Below are positions 20,239-28,829 of a DNA stretch of 64,000 nucleotides, piece after piece. The notes below the pieces were generated by a model. That model was not told where the DNA came from. It saw only the letters and a program-made list of their open reading frames with translations, and did no database searches. The number at the start of each line of letters is the position of its first letter. The stretch's first letter is position 1. The translations under genes and the position numbers were made by a program. Source of the stretch: Bdellovibrionia bacterium (GTDB taxonomy: Bacteria; Bdellovibrionota; Bdellovibrionia; Bdellovibrionales; JAGQZY01). Where the stretch lies: positions 1 to 64,000 of the forward strand of contig JAUHWH010000007.1 of NCBI GenBank assembly GCA_030424715.1. The letters are read 5' to 3'.

Positions 20239-20535
20239 AAACTCTCCTTGATACATAATGGCGCCATCATAGGGGGAGAGTACGAAAGATTCTACTGCTC
20301 TTGTAAAAGAGTAAAACTGTGTAGGAATTGGTCAATTTCTCCAGTCGAATTTGATGACTCACTCGCATTTCAAAAGACTCCTGGCCCGTCACTTTGGGTT
20401 GTGTCTATTGAGAGATCGGGCCACGTCGCGAGAGCTTGCCCGTAGACTTTCGTGACAGTCATGAAATTTAGACAACAAGGTTTGCATCTTGCTTCGAGAA
20501 TGGTTAGTTTGGCCGAGCTGAAGGGATGTCGTACT

Positions 20536-21516
20536 ATGAAATGGGATTACCAAAGACCACTGAAAGACTGGCCACTCTATAACGTCGAAGAGCGGCTGCA
20601 AAAATACAAAGCGCAACTCAAAAGCGAATTGCGTGATCACGGACTCTCTGTGGACTTTCATCTTTGGGTCTCCGACGAGTGGTTCTGCCCTGACGGTGTT
20701 CCTGGTTTTGCTCTACCTTTTTACCTTTTCAACCCCGATTTAATGAAAATCCATCGTATGGAGACGGGGCGGGTTGAGGGGCGCACCGACCGAGAGATCC
20801 TCAAGCTGATGCGCCACGAGCTGGGACACGCCATCGACAATGCCTACGGCTTACGGAAAGACAAAGAGCGCCAAGATGTCTTTGGGCCTTCTTCACGGGA
20901 TTACCCTGAGCACTATGCACCGCGAGCCTACTCAAAGAGCTTTATTCGCTATTTGGGCGACCATTATGCGCAAAGCCACCCTGACGAGGACTTTGCTGAA
21001 ACTTTTGCCTACTGGTTAGATCCTGAGAAGATGTGGCACCTTAAAAGTTTTTCAAAGAATCTCCAAAAAAAGCTCCACTGCATGAATCGCATGATGCGGA
21101 AGATTCGCAATCAACAACCCAAGCTAACCAATCAGTTCGTTGTGGAGCCGATTGCGAAGAACTCAGAGACCCTTGGCGAGTATTACGCTCGCTTTAAAAG
21201 AGAGCGGGCTTTGATTTGCTACAAGAGGATCGATCGCAACTTAACAAGGGCTTTTTCGTTCTCGTCTGGCCAGGCGTCAACGGTCACTTTGGCCCAGTTT
21301 CTTAAATCTCGGAAAAAGCAAATGGCGCGAGACGTAGCGAAAACAGAAGGCGTCTACAAATATGAGGCAGAGCTGGCTCTTAAAAAAATCATCGAGCGCG
21401 CAGAAGGTCTGGGTATTGAGGGGGCTGAAGAGGAATTTCAGTCGAAAGCCCCTACATTAGTGAGGCAAAACTTCCGATATCTAAAAGAAAAGGATCAACT
21501 TCGGTTTTATCTATGA
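20536..21516 (+). CDS. Putative zinc metallopeptidase paired with an ATP-grasp ligase
   Basis: 326 residues, probably cytoplasmic (no signal peptide). A zincin signature HELGH (His94, Glu95, His98) is followed by a downstream Glu in DEDFAETFAYW (Glu155), the usual third zinc ligand of gluzincin-type enzymes. It resembles the putative zinc-binding metallopeptidases that sit next to D-Ala-D-Ala ligase-like ATP-grasp genes in many proteobacteria. The start at 20536 was chosen for AAGGGA 9 bases upstream; in-frame alternatives lie at 20452 and 20461. Its stop overlaps the next gene's ATG by 4 bases, so the two are coupled. A peptide made by the ligase could be its substrate (inference). Confidence 0.75.
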   Translation: MKWDYQRPLKDWPLYNVEERLQKYKAQLKSELRDHGLSVDFHLWVSDEWFCPDGVPGFALPFYLFNPDLMKIHRMETGRVEGRTDREILKLMRHELGHAIDNAYGLRKDKERQDVFGPSSRDYPEHYAPRAYSKSFIRYLGDHYAQSHPDEDFAETFAYWLDPEKMWHLKSFSKNLQKKLHCMNRMMRKIRNQQPKLTNQFVVEPIAKNSETLGEYYARFKRERALICYKRIDRNLTRAFSFSSGQASTVTLAQFLKSRKKQMARDVAKTEGVYKYEAELALKKIIERAEGLGIEGAEEEFQSKAPTLVRQNFRYLKEKDQLRFYL

Positions 21517-22529
21517 GCCTATTGAAAGTCTTGGTCCTGGTTCACCAAGACTGCGTGCCTCCGGAGGGAGCCACTCCTGAAACGGCGGACTGGGCCCATT
21601 GGAAAACAGAATTCTACGTCAAAAAGGCCTTGCAGCAGTTGGGCCATCGCTTTGTTATTTTTGGGGTCTCCGATCAACTCAACGATCTCCAAAAGCAAAT
21701 TCAAGAATTTCGACCCAGTATTGTGTTCAACCTGTTAGAGGAGTTTAACGGAGAGCCCAGTTTTGATAGCCATGTGGTGGCTATGCTAGAACTTCTCGGG
21801 GTCCCATACACCGGCTGCAACCCCCATGGGTTGGCGTTGGGGCGCAATAAAGCCCTGAGTAAAAAAGTACTGAACTATCACAATATTCCCACACCGGGTT
21901 TTTTTACGGCGGAGTTGCATCGACAGCCGAAGGTGCCATCCCACCTGAAGTACCCATTGATCGTGAAGTCGTTAAGCGAAGAGGCCTCATTAGGCATTAG
22001 TCAGAAGTCGGTGGTTCACAATGCCAAAGACTTAGAAAAACGAATGGCCTTTATCCACAGCAGTCTCGGAACTTCGGCATTGGTTGAAGAGTTTGTCCCG
22101 GGTCGAGAGCTCTATGTGGGTGTTGTGGGGAATCGCAATTTGAAGGTTTTTCACCCCTGGGAGCTGTCGTTTGGTGACCTGGCCCAGAAAGGGCACGGCA
22201 TCGCCACCCGCAACGTCAAATTCAATAAAAAATACAGCCAGAAGCACGGCATTAAGAGAGGAGCCGCTCAAGGACTGTCCCCGTTGTTGTTGAAAAGGAT
22301 AGAGAGAATGAGTCGCGAGGTCTATCGTGCTCTCAACCTCTCTGGTTATGCTCGTCTGGACTTTCGGTTATCGGAGTCAGGACAGCTCTATTTTCTCGAA
22401 GCCAACCCCAACGCCGAGCTGGCCCATGGTGAGTGTCTAGCTAATGCTGCGCAACACGCAGGCGTGGTCTACAGCCAGCTCATCACTAAAATCTTGAGTC
22501 TAGGTCTAAACTATGAGCAGGCAGCCTAG
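21513..22529 (+). CDS. D-Ala-D-Ala ligase-like ATP-grasp enzyme
   Basis: 338 residues with the ATP-grasp architecture of D-alanine-D-alanine ligases: an N-terminal domain with NLLEEF and GVPYTGCNP, the nucleotide-binding region (KYPLIVKSLSEEAS, VEEFVPGRELYVGV) and metal-binding ARLDFRL with FLEANPNAEL. A bona fide Ddl usually ends in a VNTLPGMT-type motif; here NPNAELAHG replaces it, so the acceptor is probably not D-Ala. It likely joins a carboxylate to an amine in an unidentified peptide or amino acid. It overlaps the metallopeptidase gene by 4 bases. Role in peptide synthesis or tagging is inferred from this pairing. Confidence 0.78.
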   Translation: MSLLKVLVLVHQDCVPPEGATPETADWAHWKTEFYVKKALQQLGHRFVIFGVSDQLNDLQKQIQEFRPSIVFNLLEEFNGEPSFDSHVVAMLELLGVPYTGCNPHGLALGRNKALSKKVLNYHNIPTPGFFTAELHRQPKVPSHLKYPLIVKSLSEEASLGISQKSVVHNAKDLEKRMAFIHSSLGTSALVEEFVPGRELYVGVVGNRNLKVFHPWELSFGDLAQKGHGIATRNVKFNKKYSQKHGIKRGAAQGLSPLLLKRIERMSREVYRALNLSGYARLDFRLSESGQLYFLEANPNAELAHGECLANAAQHAGVVYSQLITKILSLGLNYEQAA

Positions 22530-22535
22530 GGAAGC

Positions 22536-22564
22536 TTGACCCTTAGGGGTATTAATATTATTAG
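22536..22564 (+). promoter_or_regulatory. Possible sigma-70 promoter for zapA operon
   Basis: TTGACC (22536-22541), 17-base spacer, TATTAG (22559-22564), within an AT-rich stretch 33 bases before the zapA start. The match is moderate; it is the best candidate in this gap. Confidence 0.4.
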
Positions 22565-22596
22565 TAATTATAGGAACTTGTCGAAAAGAGGACTCC

Positions 22597-22878
22597 ATGC
22601 AACAGGATCTAAAAACCTTTGATGTTGAGATTGCTGGTGTGCCTCTGCGCTTAAAATCAAGTCATGATCAAGAAACAGTAAATGAAATAATGAGAATGGT
22701 TGAAGAACAGATGGACCCAATGCTAGCAAAAACCTCTTTACGCAACTCAGCCCTGTTGGCATGTTTGCGTCTAGCTGAAGAACTCTATCTATTAAGAGAA
22801 AAAACCAAAGAAGAATTAGACAATCTTGAATCTCAAACTCTTGAGCAAATAGCACACATTCAACAAGCTCCCCAGTAG
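22597..22878 (+). CDS. zapA: Cell division protein ZapA
   Basis: 93 residues. An N-terminal beta portion (FDVEIAGVPLRLKSS) and a long C-terminal coiled coil (about 35-90) are typical of ZapA, which bundles FtsZ filaments at the division site. The start has AGAGGA 5 bases upstream. The gene is followed by formyl-THF cyclo-ligase, the same order as E. coli zapA-ygfA, but the 66-base gap leaves no room for 6S RNA between them. Confidence 0.85.
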   Translation: MQQDLKTFDVEIAGVPLRLKSSHDQETVNEIMRMVEEQMDPMLAKTSLRNSALLACLRLAEELYLLREKTKEELDNLESQTLEQIAHIQQAPQ

Positions 22879-22944
22879 GTCCCTGAAAGATCTGCGCTTA
22901 AATTTAATTTTTTGATGGAGCTCTAGAGGGCTTGAGGGAACGTT

Positions 22945-23529
22945 GTGACTGTTGTCAAAGATGGTTTACGTGTTGAATTTAAAAGACAGCTGCAAGATAT
23001 CAGCGATGGCGACAAAGAAACGCAATCGAATCGTCTTGTGGCCCAGCTGCATGAGTTTCTGCAAAAGCAGTCCGGTGTCTGGACTCTTTTCTCCCCATTG
23101 AATGATGAACCCAATCTGCTCCCACTGTTTTCTTCGTGTGGGCATCTTGATTGGGTCTTTCCCAGAGTAAAAAACAAGACGGATATGGAGTTTTTTAAGA
23201 TCTCTTCAATCGATGAGATGTTAGCCAGCAGTTGGGGTTTATCAGAGCCGCCGGCCAATCCGGATCAATCTGTGGATAGTGACCAGATCACAGGATGTCT
23301 GATTCCTGGACTGGCCTTCGACACCTTCGGTACACGCCTGGGCCGGGGTGGTGGATTTTATGATCGTTTTTTAGTGAATTTTAAAGGTCTCAAACTAGGA
23401 GTGACCTTTAACCGAGGATTAACAACAGAGACTTTACCTAGAAAGTCTCACGACCAGCAGATGAATATTGTCATCAGTCCGGACCAGTGGACTGAAGTGA
23501 ACACAAGTGAGGTTAGATATGGGATTTAG
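22945..23529 (+). CDS. 5-formyltetrahydrofolate cyclo-ligase family protein
   Basis: 194 residues. The family signature is clear: PGLAFDTFGTRLGRGGGFYD around residues 112-131. The enzyme converts 5-formyl-THF to 5,10-methenyl-THF with ATP in the cytoplasm. It starts at GTG 22945 after GAGGGAA. Its 3' end overlaps the rny start by 11 bases, so the genes are co-transcribed. Confidence 0.9.
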   Translation: MTVVKDGLRVEFKRQLQDISDGDKETQSNRLVAQLHEFLQKQSGVWTLFSPLNDEPNLLPLFSSCGHLDWVFPRVKNKTDMEFFKISSIDEMLASSWGLSEPPANPDQSVDSDQITGCLIPGLAFDTFGTRLGRGGGFYDRFLVNFKGLKLGVTFNRGLTTETLPRKSHDQQMNIVISPDQWTEVNTSEVRYGI

Positions 23530-25087
23530 TATAATCAGTTTGGTAATAGGATTGGGCCTTGGTGCTGCACTCCTCTTTGCCTACAACAAAATGCTTGAAG
23601 CGAATAAAAAGAAGTCAGCCAAGTTAGAAGCCGATAAAATTGTCAATCGTGCCAAGGGTGAATCGCAAAAGATAATGAAAAGTGCCGAGCGCAAAGGGAA
23701 AGACTTTGAAGTTCGAGCCAAAAAGAATGCCGAAAAAGAAATTCGGATGCAGAAAGAAGAACTGCAAAAAGAAGAAGCGAAACTCAAAGAACGCAACAAA
23801 CAGTTGGAAAAAGAGTTTCGTAAAAAAGAAGAGAGACTGCTTAGCTCACAAAGTGAGTTGAAAAAGCGTGAAGAGACTATCAAAGCTCACGAAAGTCGGA
23901 TGGACGCTCTTGAGGCTCAGGCGAAAGAAAAAATCCATGAGCTGACAGACAAATTAAAAAACTCGGCGAATATCTCTCCGGAAGAAGCAAAAGAAGAGCT
24001 CAAAAAATCTTACGAAGAAGATGCCAAAATCGAAGCGGCAAAAATGATCGTGAGTATCGAAGAAGACGCCAAGCAAAGAGCTGAGCAAAAAGCCAAACGA
24101 ATCGTCGGAATGGCTATTTCACGCTACGCCGGTGAATTCACTACTGAGAAAACAGTGTCGATCATTCCTCTACCCAACGAAGAGTTGAAGGGAAAGATTA
24201 TTGGTCGTGAGGGACGAAATATTCGAGCCATTGAGTCTCTTTGTGGGGTTGACCTTATTATCGATGATACTCCCGAAGCCGTGGTGATTTCTGGTTTTGA
24301 CCCCGTTCGACGAGAAGTGGCCAGGCGTTCGCTAGAAACCTTGATGGAAGACGGGCGGATTCATCCCGGTCGTATCGAAGAAGTGATCGATAAAACCAAA
24401 AAGAACCTTTTTAAATATATTAAAAGTGAAGGTGAGAAGGCCTGTCTCGAGCTAGGGTTGCAAGGCGTGCATGGTGAAATCCATAAAACTCTAGGCAGTC
24501 TTAAGTTTAGAACCTCTTACGCTCAAAACAACTACACGCACTCTATCGAAGTGGGGATGTTGTGTGGTTTGATGGCTGCCGAGGTCGGTGGTGATGTCAA
24601 AGCTGCCAGACGAGCGGGCTTGTTTCATGACCTTGGAAAGGCCATGGATCATAGTATTGAAGGTTCTCATGCCGTGATTGGTGCCGACTTTTGCAAAAGG
24701 TACGGAGAGTCAGAGGCCGTCTGTCACGCGGTCCGAGCCCACCATGAGGACGAAAAACCTCGCACCATGCTTGCCTACTTGGTCACTGCCGCTGATGCCA
24801 TCAGTAGTGCGCGTCCGGGTGCCCGGAAATCAATTATGGAAAACTATGTGCAACGACTTGAAGATCTCGAATCTGTTGCCAACAGCTTTGACGGTGTCGA
24901 AAGAACCTTTGCTATTCAAGCAGGGCGTGAGATTCGTGTGATTGTCGATAGCTCGCGGGTGACCGATGAACAGTCCGTGATGCTGAGTCGTGATATTGCC
25001 CGTAAAATTGAAAAAGAACTGAAGTTCCCAGGGCAGATCAAAATTTCTGTGGTTCGAGAAACCCGTGCGGTAGAACACGCACGTTAA
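23519..25087 (+). CDS. rny: Ribonuclease Y
   Basis: 522 residues, the normal length for RNase Y, the membrane-anchored endoribonuclease that initiates mRNA decay. Order seen: one N-terminal transmembrane helix (about 3-24), a long Lys/Glu-rich coiled coil (about 30-200), a KH domain (IIGREGRNIRAIE), and an HD domain with HDLGKAMDH. ATG 23519 was chosen (GAGG 6 bases upstream) rather than an upstream GTG at 23507; this gives the usual N-terminus directly before the membrane helix. Confidence 0.97.
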   Translation: MGFSIISLVIGLGLGAALLFAYNKMLEANKKKSAKLEADKIVNRAKGESQKIMKSAERKGKDFEVRAKKNAEKEIRMQKEELQKEEAKLKERNKQLEKEFRKKEERLLSSQSELKKREETIKAHESRMDALEAQAKEKIHELTDKLKNSANISPEEAKEELKKSYEEDAKIEAAKMIVSIEEDAKQRAEQKAKRIVGMAISRYAGEFTTEKTVSIIPLPNEELKGKIIGREGRNIRAIESLCGVDLIIDDTPEAVVISGFDPVRREVARRSLETLMEDGRIHPGRIEEVIDKTKKNLFKYIKSEGEKACLELGLQGVHGEIHKTLGSLKFRTSYAQNNYTHSIEVGMLCGLMAAEVGGDVKAARRAGLFHDLGKAMDHSIEGSHAVIGADFCKRYGESEAVCHAVRAHHEDEKPRTMLAYLVTAADAISSARPGARKSIMENYVQRLEDLESVANSFDGVERTFAIQAGREIRVIVDSSRVTDEQSVMLSRDIARKIEKELKFPGQIKISVVRETRAVEHAR

Positions 25088-25199
25088 AAGATGACGCAAG
25101 AGCGGTGAGGCCATATGTGGTGGTGTGGGTCTGTGAAGGTCGACACCGCTGCCACAAAGTTGAATGGCAGCGCCGTTTTCTTCGTTACTGGAGTTTGCA

Positions 25200-25907
25200 A
25201 TGAAAGTAAAGTTCCTGCCCTCTGAAGAAGAGCATGAAATTGAATTTAATGAGACCATCTTGCATTTGGCCCAACGAGTGGGTCTTCATATCCAATCGGT
25301 CTGCAAAGGTCTTCCGTCCTGCGCGGAATGCCGTATTCAGATCGTCGACGGCGAGCACCATGTGTTGCCGCCCTCAAGCAAAGAGATTGCCTTGATCGGA
25401 ACGGCTCACTACGTGGACCGCTCTCGTTTGTCTTGCCAGCTGCGCTGTTTTGGGGACGTCACCGTTGACCTTGCGGAGCAGATCGAAAAGGGCGAGCGAA
25501 TGACCAAGAAGCCTAACAGTCGTATGGCCCGCAAAGACGGTCAAGAGTCCAAGGCTGTGCTTGGGGGCATTCTAGACAATGTGGTCGCTGCCGACGTGGA
25601 AGTCCCTGAAGAAGTGGCCGCGAAAGCTGAAAAAGTTGCGGTTGAGTCCTTTAAAGGAGATCCCAACCTGGATCGTCGCGATGCCTTTTATGGTGAGTTC
25701 TACACCGGTAAAAAGAAGGGGCAAAAAAATAATAAAAAATCAAAAGGGTCTCGCAACAAAAAGCGCAGCGGTGGTCGTGGCTCTCAGAAAGCCAGCGCTG
25801 CCTCCGGTGGTCCTAAAAATGAGGGGGGCGACAAACCCAAAAGAAAACGCAACCGTCGTCGAAAGCCAGGATCAAAACCTGCGGGTCAGAAACCTAAAGA
25901 GTCGTGA
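25200..25907 (+). CDS. 2Fe-2S ferredoxin with a strongly basic C-terminal tail
   Basis: 235 residues. Residues 1-90 form an adrenodoxin-type 2Fe-2S ferredoxin with cluster ligands Cys35, Cys41, Cys44 (CKGLPSCAEC) and Cys79 (SRLSCQL). A middle region (about 100-165) follows, then about 66 residues dominated by Lys, Arg, Gly, Ser and Asn (GKKKGQKNNKK, KPKRKRNRRRKP), resembling nucleic-acid-binding tails. ATG 25200 was chosen over 25164 because the ferredoxin fold starts there and GGAG precedes it. Its stop overlaps the desulfurase GTG, and rny lies upstream. It may supply electrons for Fe-S assembly or act on RNA-bound targets (inference). Confidence 0.82.
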   Translation: MKVKFLPSEEEHEIEFNETILHLAQRVGLHIQSVCKGLPSCAECRIQIVDGEHHVLPPSSKEIALIGTAHYVDRSRLSCQLRCFGDVTVDLAEQIEKGERMTKKPNSRMARKDGQESKAVLGGILDNVVAADVEVPEEVAAKAEKVAVESFKGDPNLDRRDAFYGEFYTGKKKGQKNNKKSKGSRNKKRSGGRGSQKASAASGGPKNEGGDKPKRKRNRRRKPGSKPAGQKPKES

Positions 25908-25909
25908 GC

Positions 25910-27058
25910 ATGGAACAGAAAAAAGATATTTATCTCGATTATCACGCCACCACACCTGTCTTGCCCGAAGTGCTCGAAGCCATGAGTCCTTATTTTTGCA
26001 GTCATTTTGGAAATGCCAACTCCACCCACCAGTGGGGCTGGAAAGCCGAGATGGCTTTGGCAAAATCAAGCAAGCAAGTGGCACAGCTGATTCAAGCGAA
26101 GCCGTCGCAGGTTTATTTTACCAGTGGAGCGACAGAGAGTTTGCATTGGGCCATAGTGGGTTGGACCCGTAAAAATAGAAAGGGTAAGATTTTAACAACG
26201 AAGGCAGAACACAAAGCCACCTACGGCGCCTGTGATTGGGCGCAAGACATGGGCGCTGAAGTTAAAATTCTAGATGTTGATGAGTTTGGACGCCTCTCAT
26301 TGGATGCGCTTGAAGCCGAGCTTAAAGAAGACCGCCCGACACTGTTGACCTTTATTCTGGGCAACAACGAGATCGGCACCCTGAATCCCATCGAAGAAAT
26401 TTGTGAATTGAAAAAGAAGTACTCCCATCTTTCTATTCACGCCGATGCCGCCCAATGCGTGGGAAAAGTGGCTATCGACTTCTCCGGGTGGGACCTCGAT
26501 TACCTCTGCTTTTCGGGTCACAAGATGTACGCCCCGAAAGGGATTGGTGTCCTGGTTATCAAAGACAAAGACTCGCTGACACCTTTGTTTTTCGGTGGTG
26601 GGCAGCAGCGTGGGATGCGTGCAGGCACCTCTGATGTGCCCTCGATCGTGGCTCTAGGGGTGGCTTGTCAGTGGGCTTCTGACAATATGAATACTGAAAA
26701 AAATCGTCTAATCAAAATGCGAGATGGTCTGATAAATAAGTTGATGTCTACCGATTTAGTCCTTCTCAATGGTCATCCGTCGGAACGTTTACCGAACAAT
26801 ATTAATGTCACTTTTAAAAAACTAACGTTAGATAAGTTATTGTTAAAACTTCCGAAAGTGGGTTTTAGCTCAAGCTCGGCTTGCTCATCTGGGAGTGCTT
26901 CATTGAGCCATGTTTTGCAGGCCATCGGGCGTTCGGACCAAGAAGCCAGGCAGTCGATTCGGTTCGGAATAGGTTACGGAACCACCCAAGAAGACCTAGA
27001 TTACGTGGGCGAGAAAGTCCTAGAAGCTCTTTCTGAGGCGCAAAGCTTCCAATCTTAA
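25910..27058 (+). CDS. iscS: Cysteine desulfurase (IscS/NifS family)
   Basis: 382 residues, PLP enzyme that takes sulfur from cysteine for Fe-S clusters and tRNA thiolation. Seen: IYLDYHATTP at the N-terminus, PLP lysine in SGHKMYAPKG, and the mobile-loop cysteine in SSSSACSSGSA. ATG 25910 was preferred to GTG 25904, which overlaps the ferredoxin stop, because AAAGAG lies 8 bases before the ATG. Its neighbours are ferredoxin and an A-type carrier, but no IscU, IscR or HscAB is visible, so it is an abbreviated isc cluster. The symbol is by family; NifS-type naming is possible. Confidence 0.92.
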   Translation: MEQKKDIYLDYHATTPVLPEVLEAMSPYFCSHFGNANSTHQWGWKAEMALAKSSKQVAQLIQAKPSQVYFTSGATESLHWAIVGWTRKNRKGKILTTKAEHKATYGACDWAQDMGAEVKILDVDEFGRLSLDALEAELKEDRPTLLTFILGNNEIGTLNPIEEICELKKKYSHLSIHADAAQCVGKVAIDFSGWDLDYLCFSGHKMYAPKGIGVLVIKDKDSLTPLFFGGGQQRGMRAGTSDVPSIVALGVACQWASDNMNTEKNRLIKMRDGLINKLMSTDLVLLNGHPSERLPNNINVTFKKLTLDKLLLKLPKVGFSSSSACSSGSASLSHVLQAIGRSDQEARQSIRFGIGYGTTQEDLDYVGEKVLEALSEAQSFQS

Positions 27059-27081
27059 TTGAAATAAGTTATATTATACCC

Positions 27082-27408
27082 ATGATTCAAATTACAGAAA
27101 AAGCCATTAAACAGGTGCGCCGATTAAAAGAAGACGAAGAACAGCCGGAAGACGCGTTTTTGCGAGTCTACGTAAAAAAGGGTGGCTGCTCGGGTATGTC
27201 CTACAAAATGGATTTCACTACGGAAGCCAAAGACGACGATAAGGTCTTTGAAGCCGGCGGTGAAAAACTGGTGGTCGATACCACAAGCTATCTTCACTTG
27301 ATTGGGATGACCTTGGATTTTGAGGGTGGTCTTAACGGACAGGGTTTTATCTTTAATAATCCCAATGCCAAAAAGTCCTGTGCTTGCGGCATCTCTTTTG
27401 GCGTTTAG
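27082..27408 (+). CDS. A-type iron-sulfur carrier (IscA/ErpA family)
   Basis: 108 residues with the three conserved cysteines of A-type carriers: one in GGCSGMSY and two in the CACG motif near the C-terminus. The protein delivers Fe-S clusters to target enzymes. The start ATG 27082 has no obvious Shine-Dalgarno sequence; an AT-rich stretch (ttatattatac) directly precedes it. It lies 23 bases after the desulfurase, so it is probably the last gene of the unit. IscA and ErpA cannot be told apart from sequence alone here. Confidence 0.92.
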   Translation: MIQITEKAIKQVRRLKEDEEQPEDAFLRVYVKKGGCSGMSYKMDFTTEAKDDDKVFEAGGEKLVVDTTSYLHLIGMTLDFEGGLNGQGFIFNNPNAKKSCACGISFGV

Positions 27409-27507
27409 TCCCGCTCTTGCAACGTCGGCCCTAGCCAAGAGCCTCTTCTGCGAAACAGTCCCGAGCTTCGGTTCGATGGCTCGGACAGCAAAAACCGCAG
27501 TAAAATC

Positions 27508-28695
27508 TTAAAGCATTTTTCGAAGGTCGTTGGTGATGTTCTTTTGGTGGGCCTCAAGCGTGCCGCCACCAATTTCTAGCAGTTTGGCATCTCTCCAAAG
27601 CCTTTCAACCACATACTCGCCTACGTAACCATAGCCACCCAAAACCTGAATAGCATTGTCGGCCACCTGCTTCGCCATGGGAGTGGCGATCAATTTGACC
27701 CCGTCAGAGTCAATGCGGTTTCCAGATCCATCGGTTTTTAACACTCGAGCAGTGTTATACACGTAACATCTGGCTGCTTGGTATTGAGCATAGCTTTCGG
27801 CAATAAATTTTTGAATCTGACCAAACTTTGCAATGGGGCTGCCGAAGGCGACGCGCTCGTTGGCGTATTTGTTCATTACATCAATAGAACGCTTGGCGAT
27901 TCCGAGCGCCATTGCGGCAAGGGTCACTCTTTCGATTTCTAAATTGTGCATCATATGGGTGGTGGAAGACCCTTCATCACCAACCAAGTTAGCGACGGGG
28001 ACTTTGCAATTATCAAAAACAAGCTCGGCTGTGTTCGAAGCCCGCATGCCCATCTTGTCCATAATTTTCTGTCCAACGGAGAATCCAGCAAATCCTTTTT
28101 CAACGATGAAGGTGGAGATTTCAGCGCGGCCCTCTTTCTCGCCGGTTTTTGCATAAACCCAGATCACATCACCGGGTGTTCCCTCGTCGTCAACACAACC
28201 ATTGGTGATCCACATCTTTGTACCGTTGAGGACATAGTGGTCGCCGTCTTTTTTAGCTGTTGTCTCCATACCCAGGACGTCGGTGCCGTAGTTGGCCTCG
28301 GACATGGCCATGGCTCCGATCCACTCTCCACTGCAGAGTTTGGGTAGGTACTTCTGTTTTTGTTCTTGAGAGGCATGGGCGGCCATATTGTTAACGCACA
28401 ACATAGAGTGCGCCAGGTAGGCCAAGCAAAAGCCGGGGTCTGAATAAGACAGTTCTTCATGGGCGATGACGGCGGCGACCGATTTTAAACCCGACCCACC
28501 GAACTCCTCAGGGACGGTGATTCCCAAAAGGCCTAGCTCTCCAAGTTTTCGAAAAAGGGGCAGGTTGAATTTTTCATTACGATCGTACTCTAAGGCTTGA
28601 GGCTCCACTTCTTCGGCGACCCATTGAGCGATCGTCTCGCGGAGCATTTGGTGTTCTTCTGTTGGATTGAAAAGATCAAAGTTCTGGTAGTCCAT
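27508..28695 (-). CDS. Acyl-CoA dehydrogenase, isovaleryl-CoA dehydrogenase-like
   Basis: 395 residues, the standard length of this FAD enzyme family, which makes the alpha,beta double bond in acyl-CoA. Typical motifs: GITVPEEFGGSG, AMAMSEANYGTD, WITNG and QVLGGYGYVGEY. The catalytic-base position used by medium-chain enzymes is Gly here (LEIGGGT), while a Glu sits in LEIERVTLAAM, the isovaleryl-CoA dehydrogenase arrangement. That suggests leucine degradation, but no other gene of that pathway is adjacent. Well-supported family, less certain substrate. Confidence 0.9.
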   Translation of the reverse strand: MDYQNFDLFNPTEEHQMLRETIAQWVAEEVEPQALEYDRNEKFNLPLFRKLGELGLLGITVPEEFGGSGLKSVAAVIAHEELSYSDPGFCLAYLAHSMLCVNNMAAHASQEQKQKYLPKLCSGEWIGAMAMSEANYGTDVLGMETTAKKDGDHYVLNGTKMWITNGCVDDEGTPGDVIWVYAKTGEKEGRAEISTFIVEKGFAGFSVGQKIMDKMGMRASNTAELVFDNCKVPVANLVGDEGSSTTHMMHNLEIERVTLAAMALGIAKRSIDVMNKYANERVAFGSPIAKFGQIQKFIAESYAQYQAARCYVYNTARVLKTDGSGNRIDSDGVKLIATPMAKQVADNAIQVLGGYGYVGEYVVERLWRDAKLLEIGGGTLEAHQKNITNDLRKML

Positions 28696-28829
28696 AAAAA
28701 CCTCCTGCGCGCTGGTACCGAATCAGCCTTGCTGGTTTCCGGCATCGAGGGACAATATCAAAAGAATAGATCTAACCTATTCACTTCAGGTGGATTTGTC
28801 ACTGTTCGACTTGCTCAAATTCGGAGAGA

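Noticed and set aside
22879-22944. 6S RNA between zapA and the cyclo-ligase gene, as in gammaproteobacteria
   Set aside because: The gap is only 66 bases, far too short for 6S RNA.
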